Assembly: GCA_963824475.1 (NCBI GenBank)
Contig: CAWGPR010000007.1
Location: 124,001 to 188,000, forward strand
Origin: Roseiarcus sp963824475
Lineage (GTDB): Bacteria; Pseudomonadota; Alphaproteobacteria; Rhizobiales; Beijerinckiaceae
Direction of reading: 5' to 3'
Length of the DNA: 64,000 nucleotides
Part shown: piece by piece, positions 1 to 8,712 of the stretch
Position numbering within the stretch: the first letter of the stretch is position 1
Layout of the letters: each line of letters starts with the position of its first letter
Position numbers and translations under genes: made by a program
The notes under the pieces: model-generated
The model's input: only the letters and a program-made list of their open reading frames with translations
Told to the model about the DNA's origin: nothing
The model's database searches: none

Positions 1-2
1 CC

Positions 3-1796
3 GGGAAGACGCTCGGCTATGGGGAGCTCGCCGACGACGCCAGCAAGCTCACTGTCCCGCCGACCGGCAACCTGCGTCTCAAGGATCCTTCGCAGTTCCG
101 CTACATCGGCAAGGAAGGGACTAATATCGTCGACGGCTTCAACATCACGACGGGTCGCGCCATTTATGGTCAGGATGTCCGCTTGCCCGGGCAGAAGTAC
201 GCCGTCGTCGCGCGTCCGCCGGTCATGGGGGGCAAAGTCGCCTCCTACGATGCGACGGACGCAAAGAAAATTCCGGGCTTCGTCCAGATCGTGGAGATCC
301 CAGCACCGTCCTATCCCATGATGTTCCAGCCGTCAGGCGGCATCGCGGTCATCGCCGACAACACCTGGGCTGCGATCCAGGGCCGCAAGGCGCTGAAGAT
401 TACGTGGGACGACGGCCCGCACGCGACCTATGATTCGCAAGCCTACCGCGCGGCGATGGAGGCGACCGCGCGGCAGCCTGGCAAGGTCCTGCGCAGCGAA
501 GGCGACTTCGCCGCCGCTTTTGCCAGCGCGGACAAGAAAGTCGAGGCCGAGTATTACATCCCTCACAATGCGCATGCGACGATGGAGCCTCCGTCCGCGA
601 CCTGCCGGATCGCCGACGGCAAGGCCGAGGTCTGGACAAGCGTCCAAAGCCCGCAGGCCGCGCATGATTTGACGGCCAAATATCTTGGGCTCGCGCCCGA
701 GAACGTCACGGTCAACGTGACCCTTCTGGGCGGAGGGTTTGGCCGCAAGTCGAAGCCGGACTTCGCGGTCGAGGCGGCTTTGTGTTCCAAGGCGATCGGC
801 GGAGCGCCGGTCAAGGTCGTGTGGACTCGCGAGGACGACATCCACAACGACTTCTTCCACACAGTGTCGGTCGAGCGCCTCGAAGCCGGGCTCGACAAGG
901 ACGGCAAGGTCATCGCATGGCGGCATAACAGCGTCGCGCCGACGATCCTGTCGCTGTTCGCGCCCGATCCCAAGCACGAGATGCCGCTCGAGCAGGGGAT
1001 GGGCCTCGTCGACATGCCCTACGACATTAAAAACATCAGCATCGAGAACGGCGAGGCCGAAGCGCACACCAAGATTGGCTGGTGGCGCTCCGTCTCCAAC
1101 GTTCCGCACGGGTTCGCCGTTCAATCCTTCACCGCAGAACTCGCGTCTGCGGCGGGCAAGGACCAGAAGGCGTTCCTGCTCGATCTGATCGGGCCTCCCC
1201 GCATCCTCGACGTGCCGCAGAAGGTGAAGGACTTCTGGGACTACGGCGAGAATCCGGAGGTCTACCCGATCGACACCGGGCGATTGCGCGGCGTCGTCGA
1301 ACTTGTGACCGAGAAGGCGGGTTGGGGGCGCCAAGTGCCGAAAGGCCATGGCCTTGGGCTAGCCGTTCATCGCAGCTTCGTGAGCTATGTGGCGGCGGTC
1401 ATCGAAGCCGCGGTCGACGAGAAGGGCAACGTCACCATCCCCCGGGTTGACATCGCGGTTGACTGCGGCCCGACCGTAAACCCGGATCGCGTCCGCTCCC
1501 AATTTGAAGGAGCGGTCATCATGGGCCTCGGCGTGGGCTTGCTGAACGAAATCTCGTTCAAGAACGGCAGGGTCCAGCAGAGCAACCTCGACGACTACTT
1601 TGTGCTGCGCATCAGCGACGCGCCGCGTGAGACGCATGTTTATATCGTGCCGCACGGCTACGATATGCATCTAGGCGGCGTGGGTGAACCGGGCGTGCCG
1701 CCGGTTGCGCCAGCGCTTATGAACGCCATCTTTGCGGCGAGCGGCAAACGCATACGCTCCTTGCCGCTCGGAGGGCAGTTGACCAGCAAGGCCTGA
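3..1796 (+). CDS. Xanthine dehydrogenase-family molybdopterin-binding subunit, 5' truncated by window
   Basis: This is the large Mo-cofactor subunit of an aldehyde oxidase/isoquinoline 1-oxidoreductase (IorB)-like hydroxylase. The frame is open from the window edge, so the N-terminal part is missing; about 597 codons remain. Visible family hallmarks are the GGGFGRKSKPDF cofactor-binding segment near the middle, the TREDD segment after it, and a C-terminal GEPGVPPVAPALMNAI segment carrying the expected catalytic glutamate. The enzyme would hydroxylate an aldehyde or N-heterocycle and pass electrons to a 2Fe-2S partner subunit, which lies outside the window. A Rieske gene and a PQQ dehydrogenase follow on the same strand, suggesting a periplasmic oxidation cluster. 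The substrate cannot be read from the sequence. Confidence 0.9.
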   Translation, partial: GKTLGYGELADDASKLTVPPTGNLRLKDPSQFRYIGKEGTNIVDGFNITTGRAIYGQDVRLPGQKYAVVARPPVMGGKVASYDATDAKKIPGFVQIVEIPAPSYPMMFQPSGGIAVIADNTWAAIQGRKALKITWDDGPHATYDSQAYRAAMEATARQPGKVLRSEGDFAAAFASADKKVEAEYYIPHNAHATMEPPSATCRIADGKAEVWTSVQSPQAAHDLTAKYLGLAPENVTVNVTLLGGGFGRKSKPDFAVEAALCSKAIGGAPVKVVWTREDDIHNDFFHTVSVERLEAGLDKDGKVIAWRHNSVAPTILSLFAPDPKHEMPLEQGMGLVDMPYDIKNISIENGEAEAHTKIGWWRSVSNVPHGFAVQSFTAELASAAGKDQKAFLLDLIGPPRILDVPQKVKDFWDYGENPEVYPIDTGRLRGVVELVTEKAGWGRQVPKGHGLGLAVHRSFVSYVAAVIEAAVDEKGNVTIPRVDIAVDCGPTVNPDRVRSQFEGAVIMGLGVGLLNEISFKNGRVQQSNLDDYFVLRISDAPRETHVYIVPHGYDMHLGGVGEPGVPPVAPALMNAIFAASGKRIRSLPLGGQLTSKA

Positions 1797-2123
1797 GCGC
1801 CGACGCCGCGAGTCGGGTCGAAAAGGCGCTGCCGGCCCGAATGTGCGCAGCGGCGTAACGGCTCGACGGCCCGTGACTCGTATCGGGGTTCGCGCCACGG
1901 TCTTTGGGCGCGGGCAGTCGTGTGCCGCAGATTCTCCTGCAGGCTATTTACGCCAGAGTCGAGCTCTTTCTAAGTATGGCATGCGCCCGTCGCGGAGAAG
2001 ATCTCCACCCTCCGAAGGACGCATTCCCGATGAACTAAGGATCATCTCTCGACAAGCGGGCAAAAACTTCTCGACAACCATCATCGTATCCGTGTACGTC
2101 TAGGGTGACTGGGAGGAACGCGA
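1797..2123. other. Intergenic spacer before the Rieske gene
   Basis: About 327 bases without a credible gene. The last bases hold a strong GGAGG ribosome binding site just upstream of the Rieske start. I see no clear terminator hairpin or recognisable promoter boxes. Confidence 0.5.
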
Positions 2124-2711
2124 ATGACGCAAGATTGCGACCGGATCGGTATGCAATTGTGTCGACGCCGCGCAATGCTAGGGACGGCGCTAGCCCTATC
2201 GCCCTGGTTGAACCTCCCTGCGCGCGCGCAAGATCAGGCAGACCCCACATCCGAACGGCCGCAAATCGGCGATCATTTCGTTTTTCTGACTGGACCCAAG
2301 AAGGACCAACCTGCCCGGAACGACGATTTGGAGCTCGGCGGGCCCCAGGCGCAGGTCTACTCGGCGGATCCGAAAGGCGTCGTGCGTGACGGCTCACCGC
2401 TCAATCTCGTGGTCTTGGTGCGCGTGGGCAGCGACGGCCTCAACGAGGAAACGCGGGCGCGGTCGGCCGACGGCGTGGTCGCTTATTCCGCCATATGCAC
2501 GCATCAGGGGTGTCCGGTGAACCAGTGGTCGAAAGAGAAAATGGCCATGGTCTGTTCTTGCCATGGTTCGACCTACGACCCGAAGAACAGCGCAGAAGTC
2601 ATTTTCGGACCGGCGCCGGAGCCGCTGGCCGCGCTGCCGCTCAAGTCTGAGAACGGCCTCTTGATCGTCGCCGGTGGGTTTATTGGCCGCGTCGGCAGGC
2701 AATCGAATTGA
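2124..2711 (+). CDS. Rieske [2Fe-2S] protein with Tat-like leader
   Basis: A 195-residue protein with the bc1-type Rieske boxes. CTHQGC lies at about residues 125-130 and CSCHGS at 144-149. This gives Cys125/His127 and Cys144/His147 as likely cluster ligands, with Cys130-Cys146 as the stabilising disulfide. The N-terminus has a CRRRAMLG segment followed by a hydrophobic stretch ending in ARAQ, resembling a twin-arginine leader, so the domain is probably periplasmic or membrane-tethered. The start is supported by GGAGG about 8 bases upstream. It sits between a molybdenum dehydrogenase subunit and a PQQ dehydrogenase, so it may carry electrons for one of them. No cytochrome b partner is nearby. 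Confidence 0.88.
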   Translation: MTQDCDRIGMQLCRRRAMLGTALALSPWLNLPARAQDQADPTSERPQIGDHFVFLTGPKKDQPARNDDLELGGPQAQVYSADPKGVVRDGSPLNLVVLVRVGSDGLNEETRARSADGVVAYSAICTHQGCPVNQWSKEKMAMVCSCHGSTYDPKNSAEVIFGPAPEPLAALPLKSENGLLIVAGGFIGRVGRQSN

Positions 2712-2794
2712 TGCAGTAGGCTTCCGGTGACGCAGCCCCTCGCCGGGCGGCAACGTGGGTGACAAACAAGGGCTATGCAACGGAGGAGGAAAGC

Positions 2795-4504
2795 ATGAGG
2801 AAGCTACTTACTGGCACAAGCCTGGGAATGCTCGTGATTGCGGGCGCGGCGTACGGCGCCGACTACACCCCGGTCACCGATGCGCGTCTCGCGAACCCGG
2901 AGCCGCAGAACTGGCTGATGACGAGGGGCAACTATCAGGGCTGGAGTTACAGCCCGCTCGCCCAGATCAACACGTCAAACGTCAAGAACCTGGTCCCGGT
3001 GTGGAGCGTTTCGACCGGGGTCGATTCCGGCCATGAAGCGCCGCCAATCGTCAACAATGGAGTGATGTTCGTCAGCACGCCTTACAGTCAGGTGCTGGCG
3101 TTGGACGCCGCTACCGGCGAGTTCCTGTGGCGCTATAAGCGCAAGCTGCCGGAAGGGTTTGCCGCTCTGCACAACACCAGCCGCGGCGTGGCGCTGTACG
3201 GGGACAAGGTATTCCTGCCGTCGCTGGACGCCGTGCTGGTGGCCTTGGACGCCAAAACCGGCAAAGTCGCCTGGGAGGCGAAGGTCGCGGACTGGAAAGA
3301 CGGTTACTACATGACGATGGCGCCCCTGATTGTGAAGGGCAAGGTGCTGGTCGGCGTCTCGGGCGGCGAGTTCGGCATTCGCGGCTTCGTCGAAGCGTTC
3401 GACGCCAACACCGGCAAGTCGGTCTGGAAGTCCTATACCATCCCCGCGCCGGGCGAGCCCGGCAGCGAGACTTGGGAGAAGCCCGACACCTGGAAGACCG
3501 GCGGCGGTGCCGCCTGGATGACCGGCAACTACGATCCGGCCACCAACACGGTCTATTGGGGCGTCGGCAACGCCTCGCCGTGGTTCGGCGATCAGCGGCC
3601 GGGCGATAATCTCTACACGGCCTCGACGGTCGCGCTGGATGGCGACACCGGCAAGATCAAAGGGCACTTCCAGTACCAGCAGAACGAGTCATGGGACTGG
3701 GATGCGATGAATGCGCCGATGCTGGTGGATTTCCAGAGGGGCGGCGCCAAGAACGGTTTGCTGACGCCGCAACGCAACGGCTACATCTACTGGCTCGGCC
3801 GAAACGCCGACGGCAGCATTTCCTACCTCAACTCCGAGGCCTACGTTCCGCAGGATGTCTTCAAGAGCATCGACCAGAAGACCGGCCGACCGGACGTCGA
3901 CCTCGACCACAAGCCGGGAACCGGCAAGGCCGCGAAGTTCTGCCCCGGCCTGTGGGGCGGCAAGGACTGGCCGTACGCCTCCTACGATCCCGACACGGGC
4001 ATGCTCTACATTCCGAGCAATGAAAATCACTGCAACAATCTCGAAGGCAAGGTCGAGCAGCGCATCCCCGGCCAATGGTGGACCGGCGTCGCGATCCCCG
4101 ACTTCCACTTCACGGTCGATACGAAGGCGGGTTTCTACGGCGAGCTGCAGGCCTATGACGTCGAGACCGGCAAGCGAACGTGGCGGGATCTGTACTCGAA
4201 CTCGATGAACTGGGGTTCGCCGCTGACCACCGCCGGCGGTCTGCTGTTCGCCGGCGGCACCAACGATAGAATGTTCCGCGCCTACGACGCCAAGTCCGGC
4301 GAGGAACTTTGGCACTTCCGCACCAACTCAGCCGTCATCGCGCCGCCGTCAACCTTCGAGGTCAACGGCGTGCAATATGTCGCGGTGGAGTCGGGCTACG
4401 GCGTCGATGCAGCGTTCCAGCAGACCTTGATGGCCGACTTGGTCGGTTGGAACCCGGACGTGCCGCAGGGCGGGGTCGTATGGGTGTTCGCAGTTCAGAG
4501 GTGA
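2795..4504 (+). CDS. PQQ-dependent alcohol dehydrogenase, lanthanide-type active site
   Basis: A 569-residue periplasmic quinoprotein of the methanol/ethanol dehydrogenase family. It begins with a signal peptide (MRKLLTGTSLGM...AYGA) and is an eight-bladed propeller with repeated ALDAxTG/W motifs. The start at 2795 is preferred over an upstream ATG because GGAGGAGG lies directly ahead of it. Residues 300-306 read WDWDAMN. Asp301 matches the catalytic base and Asp303 matches the extra aspartate that marks XoxF/PedH-type lanthanide enzymes. The vicinal Cys-Cys pair of classical MxaF/ExaA is absent: the corresponding stretch reads ALHNTSRGV. Only two cysteines remain (KFCPGLWGG and ENHCNN), matching the second family disulfide. 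There is no heme motif, so a separate cytochrome acceptor is needed. Confidence 0.9.
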   Translation: MRKLLTGTSLGMLVIAGAAYGADYTPVTDARLANPEPQNWLMTRGNYQGWSYSPLAQINTSNVKNLVPVWSVSTGVDSGHEAPPIVNNGVMFVSTPYSQVLALDAATGEFLWRYKRKLPEGFAALHNTSRGVALYGDKVFLPSLDAVLVALDAKTGKVAWEAKVADWKDGYYMTMAPLIVKGKVLVGVSGGEFGIRGFVEAFDANTGKSVWKSYTIPAPGEPGSETWEKPDTWKTGGGAAWMTGNYDPATNTVYWGVGNASPWFGDQRPGDNLYTASTVALDGDTGKIKGHFQYQQNESWDWDAMNAPMLVDFQRGGAKNGLLTPQRNGYIYWLGRNADGSISYLNSEAYVPQDVFKSIDQKTGRPDVDLDHKPGTGKAAKFCPGLWGGKDWPYASYDPDTGMLYIPSNENHCNNLEGKVEQRIPGQWWTGVAIPDFHFTVDTKAGFYGELQAYDVETGKRTWRDLYSNSMNWGSPLTTAGGLLFAGGTNDRMFRAYDAKSGEELWHFRTNSAVIAPPSTFEVNGVQYVAVESGYGVDAAFQQTLMADLVGWNPDVPQGGVVWVFAVQR

Positions 4505-4542
4505 ACGGCGGCCGCGCCGACTCCGTCGTCGCGTCGAAAGAG

Positions 4543-4568
4543 GCCAGCCGTCAATCTTGACGGCTGGC
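4543..4568 (+). terminator. Hairpin after PQQ dehydrogenase
   Basis: A perfect 12-bp stem (GCCAGCCGTCAA against TTGACGGCTGGC) with a 2-nt loop lies 38 bases after the dehydrogenase stop. It is followed by only a few T residues, so it may act as a weak or Rho-assisted terminator. Confidence 0.6.
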
Positions 4569-4612
4569 GCTTCCGTGATCCGTTAGCGCCCTTCATTTCG
4601 CGGAATGTCCTC

Positions 4613-5062
4613 ATGTTCAGTACCCGAGCAGCTGTGATTCGTGGGTTTTGTGGTTTGGCTCTCGTCGCTCTTGCGGCGAGCGCCGGCGTCAAGGCCGCAG
4701 CCGAGGAGCCGTCCGCCTTTCCGTCCGCCTATGATGTCCAAGTCAGCGACGTCACCGCCAAGGTCGGCGAGCCCGCCGTCATGCGCGCGACCCTCAAGGC
4801 CCGCGATGGCTACCGAATTCTCAAACACTACAACAACCGGGTGATCGAATTGTCTTCGTTCGACGACGGTGTCGCCTTCGAACGGAGGGTAGTGCCCGCG
4901 ACGCTGGATGAGGACACCCTCGTCTTCGAGGTTCCCCTGCGCGCCACCAAAGCCGGCAAGCACCCGATCAACGGGGTTTTTCGAGTCGGTTTTATTCAGG
5001 GAACCGACGATATGTACATGGTTTCGCTGCGCCTGATCGCCAATGTGACCGGAACCGAGTAG
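4613..5062 (+). CDS. Small secreted protein of unknown function
   Basis: A 149-residue protein with a signal peptide (hydrophobic core GFCGLALVALAASAGV, likely cleavage after VKA) and a predicted all-beta mature domain of about 120 residues. No cysteines or metal-binding motifs are visible in the mature part. The domain has alternating hydrophobic strands such as AVMRATLKA, LVFEVPLRA and MVSLRLIANV, suggesting an immunoglobulin- or cupredoxin-like sandwich. It follows the PQQ dehydrogenase after a hairpin, so it could be an accessory periplasmic protein of that system. I do not recognise the family. Confidence 0.75.
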   Translation: MFSTRAAVIRGFCGLALVALAASAGVKAAAEEPSAFPSAYDVQVSDVTAKVGEPAVMRATLKARDGYRILKHYNNRVIELSSFDDGVAFERRVVPATLDEDTLVFEVPLRATKAGKHPINGVFRVGFIQGTDDMYMVSLRLIANVTGTE

Positions 5063-5399
5063 TTGGGGTCTTGAGCAGGCAATTCGGGTTCGCACAGTCA
5101 TTGGCGGAACGCGAACATTGTCGTCGGCGTCGATGGGTAGCGACATCAGATCGACTTCGTATGCGAGTTAGTGCGCGTGGCGAACGCTGGACTCCGCTGA
5201 ACCGAATGCGGACGGCGCAGGCCAGCTTGGCTGTTTCCCGTGAGTTTATGTTGCAGGTTAGACGAACCTGCGCCGCGAGAGCAACGGGATGTTGAGTTGA
5301 AGCCCCCTGTCTAAGAGGATGCCATCGTCTCTCAAGATGGAGTTCTTGAAGGCAATCATGAGCCCTATTCGCCAACGCATGATCGAGGAGACGACCGAG
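5063..5399. other. Intergenic spacer
   Basis: About 337 bases with no convincing gene. Short in-frame extensions upstream of the next gene exist, but they lack a ribosome binding site. No clear regulatory element was recognised. Confidence 0.45.
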
Positions 5400-5879
5400 A
5401 TGAAAAGACCCTTCACCCATTCCCTCCTAGCGCTGCTGGTCGGCGCCACCGCGGCCCCGGCACTGGCGGCAGCGGATGTCACCGAGTCAGAATTGATGCG
5501 GGCGGCAACCGAGCTTGGGCGGCAATATGACGCCAATTATAACGGCAAGAATCCCGCCGGCATGGCCGCGCTCTATGCCCCGGATGGCGTGTTGCTCTCA
5601 CCGTCAGGCTCGATCGTGCGTGGCCGGGAAGCGCTCGCAACCTACTATGCCGACCGCTTCGCCACCGGCGCTCGGGGCCACTCCATCAAAGTCGTCGAAG
5701 TCCACGTCCAGGGCGATGGCGGCTATGGCATTGCCGAATTCTCCGTCAGCGCGCCGGGCGCGAACGGCGGTCTCCGTGAGGTGGATGGCCGCATCGTCGC
5801 GATCTATCGACGCGACCCCGATGGATGGCACATGCGCGTCCTTGAAGCGAGCGTCGTGCCGAAACCGGCCGGAAAATAG
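5400..5879 (+). CDS. Exported SnoaL/NTF2-like (DUF4440-type) protein
   Basis: A 159-residue protein. The start at 5400 is chosen because GAGGAG lies upstream and a signal peptide (MKRPFTHSLLALLVGATAAPALAA) begins exactly there; upstream ATGs would bury the leader. The mature domain has the cone-fold signature of the NTF2-like superfamily. It reads YDANYNGKNPAGMAALYAPDGVLLSP, GREALATYYADRF, then strands ending in DGWHMRVLEASV. Such proteins bind or isomerise small molecules, and many are of unknown role. The substrate is unknown. It closes the run of secreted proteins that follows the PQQ dehydrogenase. Confidence 0.82.
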   Translation: MKRPFTHSLLALLVGATAAPALAAADVTESELMRAATELGRQYDANYNGKNPAGMAALYAPDGVLLSPSGSIVRGREALATYYADRFATGARGHSIKVVEVHVQGDGGYGIAEFSVSAPGANGGLREVDGRIVAIYRRDPDGWHMRVLEASVVPKPAGK

Positions 5880-6182
5880 CGGTCAGGACGGCTTTGTCGC
5901 CGCGCCCGGGTACGGGTCGACTTCGAGGCTTGGCCCGGGCGTTGGAGCTGACCGTCATTCGGGCGTTCACCCCCGCGCCGCGGGCGCGCCGCGCCGCTGG
6001 ACGGGGACTGCTGGCCTCAAAGGGACGGTCGGTTTGATCGACAAGGATCCTTCAAGGTTCCTCGAGTTTTCGAGCCGCTCACGACGAGTTTGAAGAGCAG
6101 GTGTTTGCTCGCGATGTGGAAATCGCTCCTCACCTGATTGGGGTGATCTCCACTCCGATCGCGAGCAACCCTGTCGCTCGCT
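5880..6182. other. Non-coding stretch before the recombinase remnant
   Basis: About 300 bases with no supported gene. It marks the transition from the oxidation cluster to degraded mobile DNA. Confidence 0.4.
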
Positions 6183-6323
6183 TTCCTCGCGCCGGAGATC
6201 GTCAAGGCGGCCGTCGAAGGACGCCTGCCGCGCGGCTTCGGTCTCGAGCGTCTCGTCGACCTGCCGATGGTCTGGCCGGATCAGTGGCGGGCGCTCGGAC
6301 TCCAGGCGCCAGCACGAGCATAG
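6183..6323 (+). pseudogene. C-terminal remnant of a serine recombinase
   Basis: Reading this frame gives FLAPEIVKAAVEGRLPRGFG, then LERLVDLPMVWPDQWRALGL and a stop. This matches the C-terminal tail that follows the HTH in site-specific serine recombinases of the Pin/resolvase type (LAPDIVEAIL.G...W..Q...LG). The catalytic domain and everything upstream are missing. It is a fossil of a mobile element next to a tRNA-end-like repeat. Confidence 0.6.
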
Positions 6324-7477
6324 GTACGATCTAAGCTCGCTCGGGTGTTTTGTCGCCAACGCTTGACCAATGCTCGCGTTCGATCCTCCTCCCGTGCCCC
6401 TCACACGTACACGTGACGAACCCGTCGCAAACAGCAACTCTGGAAACGGAAATTTGCGGCCAGAGACTTTCGACCGCACGCGCCGCCAATGAGCCGCGGA
6501 GACGGTCGAAAAGACTCAGCAGACCGACTGCTGCCGCCGCAAGCCGCGGGAATGTCGTGCTATTCTTTGGCGGAGGAAATCATGCCAGGACGCGCGGACT
6601 ACCTGGTGGAGCTGAGGGGATTCGAACCGATGGCCATCGCGGACGCACTGAGATCCCGAGCTATTCCTCTCTTCGCCAGTCAATACGCGCACTGCTCGCG
6701 GCTCGCGCCTTCTTGATCGCGATCAACTCCCTCGCCTCGGTTTGCTCTCTTCTGGCTCCGTTCGCCGGCGGAGCGGAGGTCGCCTTGCCATAAGGTGGAT
6801 CGAAGTCGACGCGGCGGCGACGCAGCCAACACCGGAAGGATTTTCTCGTGAACGTCGTTTTGCTGATGCGTGTCAACCCCGACACCATTGTCGCCGGGTC
6901 GTAGAGCTCCTGATCGCGCGATTTTGGCGGGGTGCCCCGGCGCGCTGGTAACCAACAGGCTGCGTTTCATCAGCCTCATTGACGGATTTTCCATCGCGGG
7001 GTTCGTAATCCGAGGCGACGCCGCTGGCGGCACCCCCCGCCGCATCGCCTTCCGCATCGATAGCCGTCACGCCCTTTCGCCGCACCAGCCCGAAGGCCAT
7101 AGAAATTGCCGACGCGGAATCATGGAGGAGACCTCCTTATTTGCCCCGATTGAGCCGCATCCCCCAAAGCGGGCAGCACCTTGCCGAGGTTGGCGAGTCA
7201 TAAGGGCGAAGGCTCTTCTAGATGCGCCGTCGTGGGCATTGGAGACCCGGAATTCAAACCCGAATTCAATTTTCCTGCGCGGCGCCACATTCGGCTACGT
7301 CAGGGATCAAGCACGCGTATCGTGACCACATTGCTTGTTCAAGTCCGACCTATCGGTCACCGGACAACAGCGCTTCTCACACGAATGAGCCAGGGCGGTC
7401 TTCCGGTTGGTCAGGAAGGCGGCCTCATGCTTCGCCTTGCATTCCTATAGGGCGGACGCGGCGGTAGCCTATTGAGG
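6324..7477. other. Degraded intergenic region
   Basis: About 1.15 kb with no intact gene that I can support. It contains the first 62-bp direct repeat (6604-6665). Codon patterns are inconsistent in all frames, which fits decayed mobile-element DNA. Confidence 0.45.
6604..6665 (-). repeat. Direct repeat copy 1, tRNA/tmRNA 3'-end-like
   Basis: A 62-bp sequence repeated at 8713-8774 with the first 39 bases identical and 56 of 62 matching overall. On the minus strand it ends in a T-loop-like GGTTCGAATCC followed by an acceptor-like AGCTCCACCA. No matching 5' acceptor strand is found nearby, so it is not a full tRNA. It resembles an attachment-site core left by integration at a tRNA or ssrA end. 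Confidence 0.65.
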
Positions 7478-7894
7478 CTAGACTATCGCGATCGGAACTT
7501 TGGCCCAGGGCCCGAAGATCGCGTCGCGACGCGTAGTCAGGCCGTGGCCGTGAATCTGCGCCGTCGCGACAAGGAGGGCGTCGTGAAACCGATGGCGCGG
7601 GTGGCCACTGGTCAGGTACGGCAGGAGTTCGCCGACGCGCGTGGCGATCGCGGCGTCGACCGGGTGGATGCGGTCGGCGAAGCGCGTGATGATCTCGTTG
7701 AGCCAGTTGCGCTGGGCACTGGCGCGTTGCGATTGAGACACGGGCAACTTACTGATTCCCAGGGCGACCTCGGTCAGCGACGCCGGCGAGATATAGAGCG
7801 AGGGGTCGTTGGCCTCGCACCCTTCAAGCAAAGGCTTGGCCTTTGGCGTCGCGAGCATCTTGAACAGCGCGCTGTCCATCAACCAGGTGCTCAT
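7478..7894 (-). CDS. PIN-domain toxin (VapC-type), module 1
   Basis: A 138-residue PIN-fold endoribonuclease. The acidic residues expected for Mg-dependent RNA cleavage are visible. They are Asp in TWLMDSALF, Glu in LTEVALGI, Asp in HPVDAAIA, and the FHDALLVATA segment. The start at 7894 is chosen because AGGAG lies just upstream; a longer start would run into the antitoxin gene. It lies 19 bases downstream of a Phd/YefM antitoxin gene, forming a two-gene operon that is probably repressed by the complex. It is clearly paralogous to the toxin at 11787-12209; both end in FGPWxKV. Confidence 0.85.
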   Translation of the reverse strand: MSTWLMDSALFKMLATPKAKPLLEGCEANDPSLYISPASLTEVALGISKLPVSQSQRASAQRNWLNEIITRFADRIHPVDAAIATRVGELLPYLTSGHPRHRFHDALLVATAQIHGHGLTTRRDAIFGPWAKVPIAIV

Positions 7895-7913
7895 GGTCTC
7901 TCCTTTCGTACCG

Positions 7914-8153
7914 TCAGAAGTCGACTTCGATGGGGAAGGGAACGCCAAGAAGCGCCTTGCGAAACTGGACGGCGTTGGACGACTTGGTCCCTCCGATGGG
8001 TGGCGACGAAGACTCGTCCGCCTCGACGGGATCGTGCGGCGGCGGCCCGATCATGGCGACGGGCTTGCGATTGTCGGTAACGAGACAGCACTCGCCCGCG
8101 GCGGCGTCGCGCACGACCTGCGACAGGTGCGCTTTGGCTTCGCGGATGCCCAT
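7914..8153 (-). CDS. Phd/YefM-family antitoxin, module 1
   Basis: A 79-residue antitoxin. The N-terminus MGIREAKAHLSQVVRDAAAG is the Phd/YefM DNA-binding fold, followed by CLVTDNRKPVAMIGP. The acidic C-terminal tail would wrap the toxin. The start at 8153 matches the family's usual beginning and the paralog at 12457. It precedes the PIN toxin by 19 bases. It likely neutralises the toxin and represses the operon. Confidence 0.85.
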   Translation of the reverse strand: MGIREAKAHLSQVVRDAAAGECCLVTDNRKPVAMIGPPPHDPVEADESSSPPIGGTKSSNAVQFRKALLGVPFPIEVDF

Positions 8154-8429
8154 GGTCTTCACCAACTTCCTCCGAAAACTTGAGGTCATAATGTGTTAAG
8201 GTTTCGCGGGGCTTGGCGGCCTGAGAGCAGGGCCGTTTGTGGCGCCGCTTGGGTCGAGGACTGCCGTGGCGGGCGGCGCCACTGCCGCTGCGAGAACTGG
8301 AGGCGGGCGTGACCACGCCGCCGCGTGGGCCGGCTAGGCCGCCGGGGCGTGACCTCAATTGCCGCCGGATGGCCGCCGCTTGGCGATCGCGAGAGGGAGT
8401 GTGGCGCCGGGTCTCGGGAGCGCCCGCGC

Positions 8430-8609
8430 TCAAAACGGCTGCTCCGGGTGTTCGCGGACCGCCGACAGGTGGTTCGTCCACCGATTGCGGTGGTCGAGCA
8501 GGTAGAGAAACTGCACCATCGAATCGACCTGGTCGAAGTATTTGGACATCGGGAAGCTCGCCACCTCTGCCTCGAAGGTTTCTATCCCGTGAGCGACACG
8601 GGAATTTTC
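8430..8609 (-). pseudogene. Remnant of phage terminase large subunit C-terminus
   Basis: On the minus strand an open stretch of 59 codons reads FEAEVASFPMSKYFDQVDSM, then VQFLYLLDHRNRW, then a stop. The FP...Y.DQVDS..Q pattern is the conserved end of the TerL nuclease domain. The ATPase part and most of the nuclease are gone, and an in-frame TGA precedes the fragment. It supports former prophage DNA between the two 62-bp repeats. Confidence 0.65.
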
Positions 8610-8712
8610 TCAGAATTGTCTATGTCGGGAGCCAGGCAGAACGCTGTCGCCGGTTTCGTGGCGTAAAGTGTGGCGATGCTTTCGGGTTGAAAAGCTAACC
8701 CGTTGGAAACAT

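Noticed and set aside
6604..6665. A tRNA gene on the minus strand
   Set aside because: Only the 3' T-loop and acceptor end are present; no pairing 5' acceptor strand or D/anticodon arms were found in the next 80 bases.
6713..6726. A perfect TTGAT-N4-ATCAA site (TTGATCGCGATCAA)
   Set aside because: No gene starts within a sensible distance; it lies in decayed DNA and GATCGCGATC palindromes are common in such genomes.
8237..8698. A plus-strand gene over the terminase remnant
   Set aside because: Arg/Gly-rich shadow sequence; the minus strand holds the recognisable TerL pattern.
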